From positions 3,596,001-3,660,000 of the forward strand of contig NZ_LR594659.1 in the NCBI RefSeq assembly GCF_901827155.1: a stretch of 64,000 nucleotides of DNA, read 5' to 3'. The position numbers and the translations under genes are program-made. Position 1 is the stretch's first letter; the number at the start of each line of letters is the position of its first letter. Shown one piece after another: positions 42,995-52,285 of this stretch. This DNA comes from Variovorax sp. PBL-H6. GTDB lineage: Bacteria; Pseudomonadota; Gammaproteobacteria; Burkholderiales; Burkholderiaceae_C. Below the pieces are notes generated by a model, which ran no database searches, was not told the origin of the DNA, and was given only the letters and a program-made list of their open reading frames with translations.

Positions 42995-43980
42995 TCGATC
43001 TTCGCGCCCGACGCCTTGACCACGCCGGCCCAGCGCTTGATCTCGGCGTTCACGAATCCGCCGTACGCCGTGGTGACGAGATTCGGGATTTCGGCGCCGT
43101 TGCTGGCCCAGATCGCCTTGAGCTCATCGGTGGCCAGCGCCTTGCGCATGTCCTCGACGATCCGGGTTTGCACCTCTGCCGGCGTGCCCTTGGGTGCCCA
43201 CAGGCCGTACCAGGTCGTGACGGTGTAGTCCGGCAAGCCCACCTCGGACGCGCTCGGCACGTCGGGGAAGGCCGGGTTGCGCTTGCTGCCCGCCATCATC
43301 AGCGCCTTGATGCGGCCAGCCTTGATGTGCTGCGCCGAGGAGCCCAGGCCATCGAACATGCAGTCGACGTTGCCGGCGATCAGGTCCTGCAGCGCCGGGC
43401 CTGCGCCGCGATAGGGGATGTGGGTGATGAAGGTGTTGGTCTGCAGCTTGAAGAGCTCGCCGGCCAGGTGATGCGAGGTGCCTGCACCGGCGGAGGCGTA
43501 ATTGAGCTTGCCCGGATTTCGCCTGGCCTCGGCGACGAAGTCCTTCAGCGTCGTGGCCGACACGCGCCTGGGATTGATCACCACCACCTGCGGCACGCTG
43601 GCCAGGAGCATCAGCGGCACGAAGTCCTTCTCGATGTCGTAGTCGAGCCTGGGATACACCGACGGTGCGATCGCGTGGTGCACCGCGCCCATGAAGAGCG
43701 TATAGCCGTCTGGCTGCGCCTTGGCCGCGATGCTCGCCCCCAGGGTGCCGCCGGCACCGCCTCGGTTGTCGATCACGAGTGACTGACCGGCCGCCCTCGA
43801 GAACTGGGCTGCAAGCGGTCGCGCGAAGGCATCGGTGCCCCCGCCCGCGGGAAACGGCACCACCAGCGTCACCGGCTTGGCCGGCCAGGCCGATTGCCCG
43901 TATGCCGCGCTGCCGAGCGTGACGGCGGCCCCTGCCGCGGCCAGGCGCAGGACATCGCGCCGCTGAAAGGTTGAGCTCAT
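42991..43980 (-). CDS. Bug-family (TctC) solute-binding protein
   Basis: Periplasmic receptor of 329 residues. Twin-arginine-like start (FQRRDVLRLAAAGAAVTLGSAAYGQ) may direct Tat or Sec export. Bug-domain hallmarks: PAKPVTLVVPFPAGGGTDAFARPLA, GKLNYASAGAGTSHHLAGEL, IPYRGAGPALQDLIAGNVDCMFD. ATG at 43980 has AGGAG upstream. No tctA/tctB pair is next to it, so it is an orphan receptor whose position in a malonate operon suggests malonate as ligand; permease subunits would be shared or lie elsewhere. Confidence 0.9.
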   Translation of the reverse strand: MSSTFQRRDVLRLAAAGAAVTLGSAAYGQSAWPAKPVTLVVPFPAGGGTDAFARPLAAQFSRAAGQSLVIDNRGGAGGTLGASIAAKAQPDGYTLFMGAVHHAIAPSVYPRLDYDIEKDFVPLMLLASVPQVVVINPRRVSATTLKDFVAEARRNPGKLNYASAGAGTSHHLAGELFKLQTNTFITHIPYRGAGPALQDLIAGNVDCMFDGLGSSAQHIKAGRIKALMMAGSKRNPAFPDVPSASEVGLPDYTVTTWYGLWAPKGTPAEVQTRIVEDMRKALATDELKAIWASNGAEIPNLVTTAYGGFVNAEIKRWAGVVKASGAKIE

Positions 43981-44052
43981 TGCTGTGTCTCCTATCGTTG
44001 TGATGACAAAAGCGCCGGGGCCCACGGCGCGCCACTGCGGCCCCTCAAGGGA

Positions 44053-45525
44053 TCAACCCTTGAGAAAGAGACCGTCCACATCGCCCGACACCGCCACCTT
44101 GCCTTGCGCGAGCAGGGCGCGGTGCTTGTCGAGCCGCTTGAGATCGTAGAGGTAGTTGACCATGAGCCCGTAGGCTTGCTTCAGGCCCTTGGGCGAGGGA
44201 TCGCCGGCCCAGTTGAGTTGCTCCACGCGTGCACCGTTGCCCAGGTGGAAGCGCGCCACGGGATCGACCGGCTTGCCCTCGGCCGTTGCGCGCCCGAGGT
44301 ATTCGGCGGCGGCATTCATCAGCAGCTGGCGCACCGGCGACCTGGCATCGAGCGTGCTCGCCTCCTCCGCCGCAGCGAGCACGCGCTCGGCGGTGGGCGG
44401 CAGCGAGCCGACCACGCGGCCCAGCTCCGTCTGGCGTTTCTCGTCCAGCCGCGTGAGCAGCACTCCGGCGTTCTTCGCGAACCAACTGCGAAAGCCGGGA
44501 ATGGGCGACAGCGTGGCGAAGGTCTTGAGCCGCGGCAGCTCGGCCTGCAACGTCTCGACCACCCGCTTGATCAGCGAATCGCCGAAGCTCACGCCGCGCA
44601 AGCCATCCTGCGTGTTGCTGATCGAATAGAAGATGGCCGTGGTGGCGCGGTCGGCCTTGACCGGCGCGGCCGCCTCGTCGAGCAGCGGCACGATGCCCTC
44701 GCTGATATGGTCGACCAGCGCCACCTCGACGAAGATCAACGGCGTGTTCGGCAGGCGCGGATGGAAGAAGCCGTAGCAGCGGCGGTCGCTGTCGAGCCGG
44801 TTCTTGACGTCGGCCCAGCTCTTGATGTCGTGCACCGCCTCGTACTGGATCAGCTTCTCGATCAGCGAGGCCGGCGAGTCCCAGCTGATGCGCCGCAAGT
44901 CCAGGAAGGCGACGTCGAACCAGGTCGAGAACAGGTGCTCGAGCTCGGCATCCAGCGGCAAAAGGCGACGATCGCCCTTGAGGTGCGGCAGCAATTGCGC
45001 GCGCAGGTCCACCAGGAAGCGCATGCCCTCCGGTTCAATGGCGAAGCGCTGCAGCAGGCGCAGGCGTGGCGAGACCAGCGCGCGCCGCAGGTGCACCTCG
45101 GCCTGGGGCTCGTCGGCCGTGCCCATGGCGGCCTGGTGGTGGTCGCGCGCCGTGCTGACCCTGTTCAAGTCGGGGGCGAAGCGCTCGCTCATCAGCAACC
45201 AGACGTCGCGCCGCTCGTCCAGCTCGCGCCCGGCGTACCACTGGACCACGCCATGGGCGCGGCGCCCGGCCTCGACTTCGCTGATGCGTGGATCGATCAC
45301 CGCCTGCAGCTCGCCCAGGGCGCGGCGCAGCGCACGTGGCGCCAGCGCCTCGCCGTTGCGGCGCAGCGTGGCCTCCAGCCGCTCGGCCAGTGGCCGCGGG
45401 CCGGTGCTTGCACGCTTGGGCGCCGCGGAACCCTTGGCGCCCGCGGCGTCCTTGCCCTGCGCATCGGGGCCCGTGCGCAACCGCGAGACGTTACGGGTGA
45501 TCCAGTCGGAGGCATTGGTGATCAT
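44053..45525 (-). CDS. matA: Malonyl-CoA decarboxylase
   Basis: MCD, 490 residues. Converts malonyl-CoA to acetyl-CoA and CO2. N-terminal helical domain, then the GNAT-like catalytic domain: DLRRISWDSPASLIEKLIQYEAVHDIKSWADVKNRLDSDRRCYGFFHPRLPNTPLIFVEVAL (read in pieces), with the catalytic-region Ser/His of FFHPRLP and IFYSISNTQDGLRGVSFGDSLIKRVVE. The C-terminal KGLKQAYGLMVNYLYDL is also typical. Overlaps the GntR regulator stop by four bases (45522-45525). Confidence 0.95.
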   Translation of the reverse strand: MITNASDWITRNVSRLRTGPDAQGKDAAGAKGSAAPKRASTGPRPLAERLEATLRRNGEALAPRALRRALGELQAVIDPRISEVEAGRRAHGVVQWYAGRELDERRDVWLLMSERFAPDLNRVSTARDHHQAAMGTADEPQAEVHLRRALVSPRLRLLQRFAIEPEGMRFLVDLRAQLLPHLKGDRRLLPLDAELEHLFSTWFDVAFLDLRRISWDSPASLIEKLIQYEAVHDIKSWADVKNRLDSDRRCYGFFHPRLPNTPLIFVEVALVDHISEGIVPLLDEAAAPVKADRATTAIFYSISNTQDGLRGVSFGDSLIKRVVETLQAELPRLKTFATLSPIPGFRSWFAKNAGVLLTRLDEKRQTELGRVVGSLPPTAERVLAAAEEASTLDARSPVRQLLMNAAAEYLGRATAEGKPVDPVARFHLGNGARVEQLNWAGDPSPKGLKQAYGLMVNYLYDLKRLDKHRALLAQGKVAVSGDVDGLFLKG

Positions 45526-46190
45526 GAAATCAGCTTCGCTTTCTGTTGCGCGGCGACGGCTCGCAAGGCCTCGCGCTGGCGGTTCAGGTGGGTGCGCATG
45601 GCCGCCTCGGCGCCGTCGCTGTCTCGTGCCTTGAGCGCGGCGAACACGGCCAGGTGTTCCGAGAGGCTTTGCTCCAGCCTACCCGGTGCGTGCAATTGCT
45701 GCAGGCGCGCGAGCTTGAGGATCTTGCGCAGGTCGCCGATGACCTGGGCGAGCCAGCGGTTGTCCGCCAGCATGATGATGGCCTCGTGGATCGCGAAGTT
45801 GGTCGCGTAGTACTCGTTGATGCGCTTCGCCCGCGCATGCCGCGCCAGCTTGTCGTGCAGGGCCTCCAATGCGGCCAGCTCGGCATCGCTGGCGTTGCGC
45901 GCCGCCTCCCAGGCGCAGCGACCTTCGAGCAGCGCGATCACCGGAAAGATGTCGTCCAGGTCCTTTTGCGTGACCTCCGCCACGAAGCAGCCGCGCCGCG
46001 GCTCGTGGCGCAGCAAGCCCTCGGCCGTCAGCACCTTGAGAGCCTCGCGCAGGGGCGTGCGCGAGATCGACAGGCGTTCGCACAGTGTCGCCTCGTCGAT
46101 GAAGCTGCCCGGCGCCAGCGCGCCGGCGAAGATCTCCTCGCGCAGGCTGGCGGCGACTTCGTCGTGCAGGGAGCTGTGGACGATGCGCAT
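45522..46190 (-). CDS. matR: GntR-family regulator of the malonate operon
   Basis: FadR-subfamily GntR regulator of 222 residues. Winged helix at the N-terminus (SLREEIFAGALAPGSFIDEATLCERLSISRTPLREALKVLTAEGLLRHEPRRGCFVAEV) and a helical FCD effector domain with metal-site histidines (NFAIHEAIIMLADN, LSEHLAVFAALKARD, MRTHLNRQ). First gene of the mat operon, and in other bacteria MatR in this position represses it, relieved by malonate or malonyl-CoA. The palindrome 46227-46250 lies about 40 bases before its start and is a likely operator. Confidence 0.85.
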   Translation of the reverse strand: MRIVHSSLHDEVAASLREEIFAGALAPGSFIDEATLCERLSISRTPLREALKVLTAEGLLRHEPRRGCFVAEVTQKDLDDIFPVIALLEGRCAWEAARNASDAELAALEALHDKLARHARAKRINEYYATNFAIHEAIIMLADNRWLAQVIGDLRKILKLARLQQLHAPGRLEQSLSEHLAVFAALKARDSDGAEAAMRTHLNRQREALRAVAAQQKAKLIS

Positions 46191-46226
46191 GGAGGCTGTT
46201 GTAGCAGGCCGGCGCGCTCGTCATTA

Positions 46227-46250
46227 TTGGTAATTACGCGTAATTATCAA
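46227..46250. promoter_or_regulatory. Palindromic candidate MatR operator
   Basis: A perfect 16-bp palindrome TAATTACGCGTAATTA at 46231-46246, extended by TTGG on the left and TCAA on the right (one mismatch in 24 bases). AT-rich within a GC-rich genome, between lgt and the GntR gene, about 36-60 bases upstream of the matR start codon. Site of binding of the GntR protein is inference. Confidence 0.65.
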
Positions 46251-47080
46251 CCCGGCCGGCGCGCTCCGTAGGCCGGCTGCGCCGACGGCGCGCTCGCATA
46301 GAGCCACACGCCGAACAGGATCATCGGCACGCACAGCCACTGCCCCATGCTCATGTTGAGCGCCAGCAGGCCCAGGAAGTCGTCGGGCTCGCGGAAGAAC
46401 TCCGCCGTGAAGCGCATCACCCCATAGCCGATGAGGAACACCGCGGAGACGCGGCGCTCGCGGCGCTCCTTGCGCGCGTACAGCCAGAGGAAGACGAAAA
46501 GCAGCAACCCTTCGAGCAGGAACTGGTAGACCTGAGAGGGATGGCGCGGCAGCATCGAGCCGCTCTGCGGGAACACCATGCCCCAAGGCAGCTCGGGACT
46601 GCTGAAGCGCCCCCACAGCTCGCCGTTGATGAAGTTGCCGACCCGGCCGGCAGCCAGCCCTGTGGGCACGCAAGGCGCTACGAAATCCATCACTTGCCAG
46701 AAAGGTCGCGACCGTGAGCGTGCGAACCAGCCCATTGCCGCAATCACACCGATCAGCCCGCCATGAAAGCTCATGCCGCCCTGCCAGACGAAGAAGATCT
46801 CCAGCGGATGCGTGAGGTAGTAGCCGGGCTTGTAGAAGAGGCAGTAGCCCAGCCGCCCGCCGACGATCACGCCCATCACGCCGAGAAAGAGGATGTCTTC
46901 CAGGTCCTTGCGCGTCCAGGCCCCGGGCTCGGTGATGGAGCGGAAGGGCTCATGCCGCAAACGGCGCGTGCCAAGGAAATAGAAGAGCGCGAAGGCGGCC
47001 AGGTAGGTCAGGCCATACCAGTGAATGGCGATCGGCCCGAGCTGCAAGGCCACGGGGTTGATCTGGGGGTACATCAGCAT
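46247..47080 (-). CDS. lgt: Prolipoprotein diacylglyceryl transferase
   Basis: Lgt, 277 residues, inner membrane. Transfers diacylglycerol from phosphatidylglycerol to the lipobox cysteine. Seven helices; the catalytic His region ([19 protein letters not shown]), the Lgt signature [13 protein letters not shown] and [17 protein letters not shown] are in place. The 3' end abuts the palindrome of the next operon, which overlaps the stop codon. Confidence 0.96.
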   Translation of the reverse strand: MLMYPQINPVALQLGPIAIHWYGLTYLAAFALFYFLGTRRLRHEPFRSITEPGAWTRKDLEDILFLGVMGVIVGGRLGYCLFYKPGYYLTHPLEIFFVWQGGMSFHGGLIGVIAAMGWFARSRSRPFWQVMDFVAPCVPTGLAAGRVGNFINGELWGRFSSPELPWGMVFPQSGSMLPRHPSQVYQFLLEGLLLFVFLWLYARKERRERRVSAVFLIGYGVMRFTAEFFREPDDFLGLLALNMSMGQWLCVPMILFGVWLYASAPSAQPAYGARRPG

Positions 47081-47146
47081 CGGGCTATTGTGCCGCGCGG
47101 TTTTTGCGCGACTGCGGCACCGGCGGCCACCTCCGTGGGGTCATTG

Positions 47147-48082
47147 TCAGGGCGAGCCATTCGCAGCAATGAACTGCACGAAGCGCGCAAGCGCCGGGTT
47201 GCCACCGGCAGCGGGCCAGACCAGGCTGGTCTCGCAGGCCGGCAGCACGGGCGCCCGGCGCCGCGCGGCCTGTGCGAACTCCGCCGCCGCGCGGTAGACC
47301 ACGCCGGCACGCCGGAACTGCGTCACGCTCTCGGGCACCCATGCCAGCCCCAGGCCGCCCCAGACCAGGTTGACGATGGTCTGCATCTGGATCGCCTCCT
47401 GCGCCACCTGCGGCGTGCGCCCAGCCGCGTGATAGAGCCCGAAGATCGCGTCGTGCAGCGATGGCACGATGCGGCGCGGGAAGATCACCAGCGGCTCGGC
47501 CAGCGCCTCGGCCAGCGGCAGCAGCGGGCGGCGCGCGAGCGGATGCCGCGCCGGCAGCGCCAGCACCAGCGGCTCTTCCGACACCGGCAAGCGCTCTAGC
47601 CCCGCCGGCGAGAAGCCGGGCGAATGCAGCATCAGTCCGGCATCGATCTCGCCGCGCGCGAAGGCCTCGAGCTGCACATCACCGGTCGCCTCGACGAGTT
47701 CGAGCGCGACCTCCGGGCACTGCAGGCGGAACTCGCGCACCCAGGCAGGCAGGCGCTCGAAGCCGATGGTCGAGACGAAGGCCAGCCGCACCCGCCCGAG
47801 CTCACCGGCCGCCGCTGCGCGGGCGCGCCCGGGCAGCGTCTGAGCGCGGGCCAGCAGCTCCCGCACCTCCGGCAGCAGCGCCTCGCCGGCCGGCGTAAGG
47901 GCAACGCGCCGGCGCGTGCGATCGAAGAGCACGACGCCCAGCGTTTTCTCCAACTGGGCGATCGCCTGCGTCACCGGCGGCTGCGTCATGTGCAGGCGCT
48001 GCGCCGCGCGCCCGAAGTGCAGCTCCTCGGCGACAGCGAGGAACTGGCGCCAGGCGCGCAATCCGATGGAGGCTTCTCTCAT
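47147..48082 (-). CDS. LysR-family transcriptional regulator next to ilvD
   Basis: LysR regulator of 311 residues. N-terminal winged helix ([60 protein letters not shown], read in pieces) and an effector domain. Typical of the benzoate-catabolism-like LysR group often found divergent from ilvD in Burkholderiales. Divergent from ilvD with 100 bases between, so ilvD is the likely target (inference). Confidence 0.9.
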   Translation of the reverse strand: MREASIGLRAWRQFLAVAEELHFGRAAQRLHMTQPPVTQAIAQLEKTLGVVLFDRTRRRVALTPAGEALLPEVRELLARAQTLPGRARAAAAGELGRVRLAFVSTIGFERLPAWVREFRLQCPEVALELVEATGDVQLEAFARGEIDAGLMLHSPGFSPAGLERLPVSEEPLVLALPARHPLARRPLLPLAEALAEPLVIFPRRIVPSLHDAIFGLYHAAGRTPQVAQEAIQMQTIVNLVWGGLGLAWVPESVTQFRRAGVVYRAAAEFAQAARRRAPVLPACETSLVWPAAGGNPALARFVQFIAANGSP

Positions 48083-48182
48083 TCGCCAAGCATATCAATC
48101 GGCCTTGAAAATCGGATTGGAAGCAATCAGTCAATCGTCCGATACTTGCATTCCCCCCGATTTCCCCACGAGCAGAGACACG

Positions 48183-49877
48183 ATGGACACCAAGACTATT
48201 CAGATCAACCGCCGCAGCGCCAACATCGTCGAAGGCAAGTCCCGCGCACCGAACCGCTCCATGTTCTACGCGATGGGCTACGAGGAAGGCGACTTCAAGA
48301 AGCCGATGGTCGGCGTGGCCAATGGCCACAGCACCATCACGCCGTGCAACTCGGGCCTGCAGAAGCTGGCCGACGCCGCCATTGCCGGCATCGAGGAAGC
48401 GGGCGGCAACGCACAGGTCTTCGGCACGCCCACCATCTCCGACGGAATGGCCATGGGCACCGAGGGCATGAAGTACTCGCTGGTGAGCCGCGAGGTGATC
48501 TCCGACTGCATCGAGACTTGCGTCGGCGGCCAGTGGATGGACGGCGTGCTGGTGGTCGGCGGCTGCGACAAGAACATGCCCGGCGGCCTCATGGGCATGC
48601 TGCGCGCCAACGTGCCGGCCATCTATGTCTACGGCGGCACCATCCTGCCGGGCCGCTACAAGGGCCAGGACCTGAACATCGTGAGCGTGTTCGAGGCAGT
48701 GGGCCAGAACGCCGCTGGCAACATGAGCGACGAGGACCTGAAGGAAATCGAGAAGCGCGCCATTCCCGGCACCGGCTCCTGCGGCGGCATGTACACCGCC
48801 AACACCATGAGCTCGGCCTTCGAGGCGCTGGGCATCTCGCTGCCCTACTCCTCGACCATGGCCAATCCGCACGACGAGAAGGCCAACTCGGCCAAGGAAT
48901 CGGCCAAGGTGCTGATCGAGGCAATCAAGAAGGACATCAAGCCGCGCGACATCGTGACCAAGGAGGCAATCGAGAATGCGGTGGCGGTGATCATGGCGAC
49001 CGGCGGCTCGACCAACGCGGTGCTGCACTTCCTCGCCATCGCGCACGCAGCCGAGGTGGAGTGGTCCATCGACGACTTCGAGCGCATGCGCAAGAAGGTG
49101 CCGGTGCTCTGCGACCTGAAGCCCAGCGGCAAGTACCTCGCCGTCGACCTGCACCAGGCCGGCGGAATCCCGCAGGTCATGAAGATCCTGCTGAACGCAG
49201 GCCTGCTGCACGGCGACTGCATCACCATCACCGGCCAGACCATCGCCGAGGTACTGAAGGACGTGCCGGACCAGCCGCGCGCAGATCAGGACGTGATCCG
49301 CCCGATCACGAAACCGATGTACGCCGAAGGCCACCTCGCCATCCTCAAGGGCAACCTGTCGCCCGAGGGCGCAGTGGCCAAGATCACCGGCCTGAAGAAC
49401 CCGGTCATCACCGGCCCGGCGCGCGTCTTCGACGACGAGCAGTCGGCCCTGCAGGCCATTCTGGACGGCAAGATCGTGGCTGGCGACGTGATGGTGCTGC
49501 GCTACCTCGGGCCGAAGGGCGGCCCCGGCATGCCGGAGATGCTGGCGCCCACCGGCGCGCTGATTGGCGCCGGTCTGGGCGAGAGCGTGGGCCTGATCAC
49601 CGACGGCCGCTTCTCCGGGGGCACCTGGGGCATGGTGGTCGGCCACGTGGCGCCCGAGGCGGCGGCCGGCGGCACCATCGCCTTCGTGAACGAGGGCGAC
49701 TCGATCACGATCGATGCGCACCAGCTCAAGCTGGAGCTCAACGTGCCCGAGGCCGAGATCGCCAAGCGCCGCGCGGGCTGGAAGGCGCCGGCGCCGCGCT
49801 ACACGCGCGGGGTGCAGGCGAAGTTCGCCTTCAACGCCTCGAGCGCGAGCTCGGGGGCGGTGCTCGACAAGTACTGA
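48183..49877 (+). CDS. ilvD: Dihydroxy-acid dehydratase
   Basis: IlvD, 564 residues, Fe-S enzyme converting dihydroxy-isovalerate and dihydroxy-methylvalerate to the keto acids for valine and isoleucine. [30 protein letters not shown] signature in [36 protein letters not shown] and the C-terminal [24 protein letters not shown] are diagnostic. The ATG at 48183 is chosen as the first codon of the homologous part; an upstream in-frame extension overlaps the divergent lysR. Confidence 0.97.
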   Translation: MDTKTIQINRRSANIVEGKSRAPNRSMFYAMGYEEGDFKKPMVGVANGHSTITPCNSGLQKLADAAIAGIEEAGGNAQVFGTPTISDGMAMGTEGMKYSLVSREVISDCIETCVGGQWMDGVLVVGGCDKNMPGGLMGMLRANVPAIYVYGGTILPGRYKGQDLNIVSVFEAVGQNAAGNMSDEDLKEIEKRAIPGTGSCGGMYTANTMSSAFEALGISLPYSSTMANPHDEKANSAKESAKVLIEAIKKDIKPRDIVTKEAIENAVAVIMATGGSTNAVLHFLAIAHAAEVEWSIDDFERMRKKVPVLCDLKPSGKYLAVDLHQAGGIPQVMKILLNAGLLHGDCITITGQTIAEVLKDVPDQPRADQDVIRPITKPMYAEGHLAILKGNLSPEGAVAKITGLKNPVITGPARVFDDEQSALQAILDGKIVAGDVMVLRYLGPKGGPGMPEMLAPTGALIGAGLGESVGLITDGRFSGGTWGMVVGHVAPEAAAGGTIAFVNEGDSITIDAHQLKLELNVPEAEIAKRRAGWKAPAPRYTRGVQAKFAFNASSASSGAVLDKY

Positions 49878-49935
49878 TCAGGGCCTTTGGCGGGCGGCCT
49901 ACAATGGCCCTCGCTTCGCCAGACCGACTGAAGCA

Positions 49936-50032
49936 ACGCTAGGGGTGCCGGCCCGCGGCCCACGGGATCGCAGGCCGGCTGAGAGAGTCCCTTTGAACCT
50001 GACTGAGGTAATCCTCGCGCAGGGAAGCTGGT
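49936..50032 (+). promoter_or_regulatory. Thiamine pyrophosphate (TPP) riboswitch
   Basis: THI element in the leader of cytX. Conserved parts: GCTAGGGGTGCC near 49939, CTGAGAGAGTCCCTTTGAACCTGA (read in pieces, 49978-50003), and the 3' part CTGAGGTAATCCTCGCGCAGGGAAGC (50003-50028). Expected to reduce expression when TPP is plentiful. No transcription terminator is obvious downstream, so control may be translational. Confidence 0.95.
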
Positions 50033-50125
50033 CCGGCGGCCGCCGCGCTACGGTCTTCTCTCGCGCGGAGGTCTTGCCGCCGCGGCCTCGCCCACCTGCC
50101 AAACACTTTGCAATGGAGCAAATGG

Positions 50126-51445
50126 ATGGCAACCGCAACCCAGAACAATGAAGCGCTGACGCCGCTCGCTGCGAGCAGCCGCGTGTTCCACTGGCACGAC
50201 CACCTCTCGCTGTGGTTCAGCCTCGGCGTCGGCCTGCTGGTGATGCAGATCGGTGCCTACCTGGTGCCGGCAGTCGGCACGCGCGACGCCGTGCTCGCCA
50301 TCGTGCTGGGCTCGTGCATCGGGGCCGGCCTGCTGGCCTGGACCGCACGCCTGGGCTGCGAAAGCGGCCTGGCCAGCGCCGGACTCATGCACGCGACCTA
50401 TGGCAGCGCCTTCGCGCGGCTGCCGGTGGTGCTCAACATCGTGCAGCTGATCGGTTGGACCACCTTCGAGCTCGTGATCATGCGCGAGGGCACGCAGGCC
50501 ATCGGCAAGCAGGCCTTCGGCTGGTCGCTCGAGGGCGGTCTCGGCGGCATGCTGACCACGCTGCTGTGGGGGGCCGTTCTGCTGGCGCTGCTGGCCGGCT
50601 CCATGGTCAAGCTGGTGCGGCGCTTCGTCAGCCGCTTCGGACTGCCGCTGGTGCTGCTGTCGTTGCTGTGGCTCAGCTGGCAGTTCGCTGCGCAGTTGCA
50701 GGCCAAGGGGCTGGAGGCCTTCTGGACGCGCCCGGGCGACGGCAGCATGGGCCTGTTCAGCGCACTCGACCTGGTGATCGCGATGCCCGTTTCCTGGCTG
50801 CCGCTGGTGGCCGACTACGCACGCCACGGCAAGCGCAGCACCGGCGGACTCGGTGCCGCCTTCTCCGGCACCTGGCTGGGCTATGCGCTCGCGAACATCT
50901 GGTGCTATGGCCTGGGCGTGATGGTGGCGAGTGCGGCCGAGCCGGGCAGCAACCTGGTGACGGCGCTGCTGCTGGCGCAGGGCGGGCTCGTGGCGCTGGG
51001 CCTGATCCTCATCGACGAGCTCGACAATGCCTATGGCGACGTCTATTCAGGCTCGGTGTCGGCCCACAGCCTGAAGCCGCGCTGGAGCGTGAAGCGCTGG
51101 GGACTGGCCCTGGCGGTGTTGTGCATCGGCTTTGCGCTGGTGCTGCCGATGCACACGCTGGAGCCCTTCCTGCTGCTGCTGAGCTCGGTCTTCGTGCCGC
51201 TCTACGGCGTGATCCTCGGCCGGCTGGGCACCGGGGAGGCGCCCGCCACCTCGGGCACGCGCCGCGTCGACCTGGGTGCCGCGCTGATCTGGATCGCGGG
51301 CATCGCGGTCTACCACGGCTGCGCCAGGTGGGCGCCTCAACTCGGCTCGGCGCTGCCCACGCTGGCCTTCACCTTCGCGCTGGCCTGGTTCACGCGCCAG
51401 GCAGCGGCAGGCGGACCGTCGGCACTGGCGCAAAACCGTGGTTGA
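50126..51445 (+). CDS. cytX: Hydroxymethylpyrimidine transporter (CytX-type, NCS1 family)
   Basis: Nucleobase:cation symporter-1 family permease of 439 residues with about 12 helices (WHDHLSLWFSLGVGLLVMQIGAYLVPAVGT, LGSCIGAGLLAWTARLGCESGLASAGLMHATYGSAFARLP, FSALDLVIAMPVSWLPLVADYARHGKRS). Behind a TPP riboswitch and in a thiamine locus, hydroxymethylpyrimidine is the likely substrate. ATG at 50126 with a GGAG site is preferred over a TTG six codons upstream. The last 56 bases overlap the 3' end of thiD on the other strand. Confidence 0.9.
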   Translation: MATATQNNEALTPLAASSRVFHWHDHLSLWFSLGVGLLVMQIGAYLVPAVGTRDAVLAIVLGSCIGAGLLAWTARLGCESGLASAGLMHATYGSAFARLPVVLNIVQLIGWTTFELVIMREGTQAIGKQAFGWSLEGGLGGMLTTLLWGAVLLALLAGSMVKLVRRFVSRFGLPLVLLSLLWLSWQFAAQLQAKGLEAFWTRPGDGSMGLFSALDLVIAMPVSWLPLVADYARHGKRSTGGLGAAFSGTWLGYALANIWCYGLGVMVASAAEPGSNLVTALLLAQGGLVALGLILIDELDNAYGDVYSGSVSAHSLKPRWSVKRWGLALAVLCIGFALVLPMHTLEPFLLLLSSVFVPLYGVILGRLGTGEAPATSGTRRVDLGAALIWIAGIAVYHGCARWAPQLGSALPTLAFTFALAWFTRQAAAGGPSALAQNRG

Positions 51446-52235
51446 GAGGTCCATGGCCTGCACCGATCTTCACGTCCGCACCGGCGGCCATCGCGGCCAC
51501 CACGTAGCCGCGCGCGCGTTCGACCGCCTCCGGCAGGGGGTAGCCGAGCGCGAGGTGCGCCGCGATGGCCGAGGACAGGGTGCAGCCCGTGCCGTGCAGG
51601 TTGCGGCTCGCGATGCGCTCGGACGAAAGACGCAACCGCTCGCCGGTGGCCTCGGCCAGCAGGTCGACCACGTCGTCGCCCGGCAGATGGCCGCCCTTGA
51701 GCAATACAGCGCGCGCGCCCAGCGCAAGCAGCTCGCTCGCCGCATCGTCGAGCGCGTCGACACCATCGATGGCATGGCCGATGAGCAGCGCCGCCTCGTC
51801 CAGGTTGGGCGTGACCACGGTCGCGCGCGGGAACAGCTCGCGCACCAGCACCTGCACGGTCTCGGCCGCGATCAGCCGGTCGCCGCTGGTGGCGACCATC
51901 ACCGGGTCGAGCACCACCTTGTCGAGGCGGTAATGGTCAATGGCCCATGCCACCACCTCCACCACCTCGGGCGCATGCAGCATGCCCAGCTTGACCGCAT
52001 CGACGCCGATGTCCTCCACCACTGCCCGGATCTGCGCCTTGAGGAATTCCGGCGGTACGCCATGGATGCCGGAGACGCCCAGTGTGTTCTGCGCGGTCAG
52101 CGCGGTGATCGCCGTCATTCCGTAGCAGCCCAGGGCCGAAAAGGTCTTGAGGTCGGCCTGAATGCCGGCGCCGCCGCCGCTGTCGGAACCGGCAATCGAC
52201 AGCACGCGGGCATAACGGGAAATTGCTGGGGTCAT
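51390..52235 (-). CDS. thiD: Hydroxymethylpyrimidine / phosphomethylpyrimidine kinase
   Basis: ThiD, 281 residues, ribokinase-like fold. Two successive phosphorylations of HMP. VLSIAGSDSGGGAGIQADLKTFSALGCYGMTAITALTAQNT, VLDPVMVATSGDRLI, VTPNLDEAALLIG and NLHGTGCTLSSAIAAHLALG (with the catalytic Asp/Cys region) are standard. Opposite in orientation to cytX and thiO. Tail-to-tail overlap of 56 bases with cytX (51390-51445), and divergent from thiO with 50 bases in between that carry a CATAAT box for its own promoter. Confidence 0.95.
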   Translation of the reverse strand: MTPAISRYARVLSIAGSDSGGGAGIQADLKTFSALGCYGMTAITALTAQNTLGVSGIHGVPPEFLKAQIRAVVEDIGVDAVKLGMLHAPEVVEVVAWAIDHYRLDKVVLDPVMVATSGDRLIAAETVQVLVRELFPRATVVTPNLDEAALLIGHAIDGVDALDDAASELLALGARAVLLKGGHLPGDDVVDLLAEATGERLRLSSERIASRNLHGTGCTLSSAIAAHLALGYPLPEAVERARGYVVAAMAAGADVKIGAGHGPLNHGFAPVPTVRLPLPGA

Positions 52236-52285
52236 GTTGAAAATTATGGTCCACCCCATCGCGGGCCCTGGCTGAGGACGTGTCG

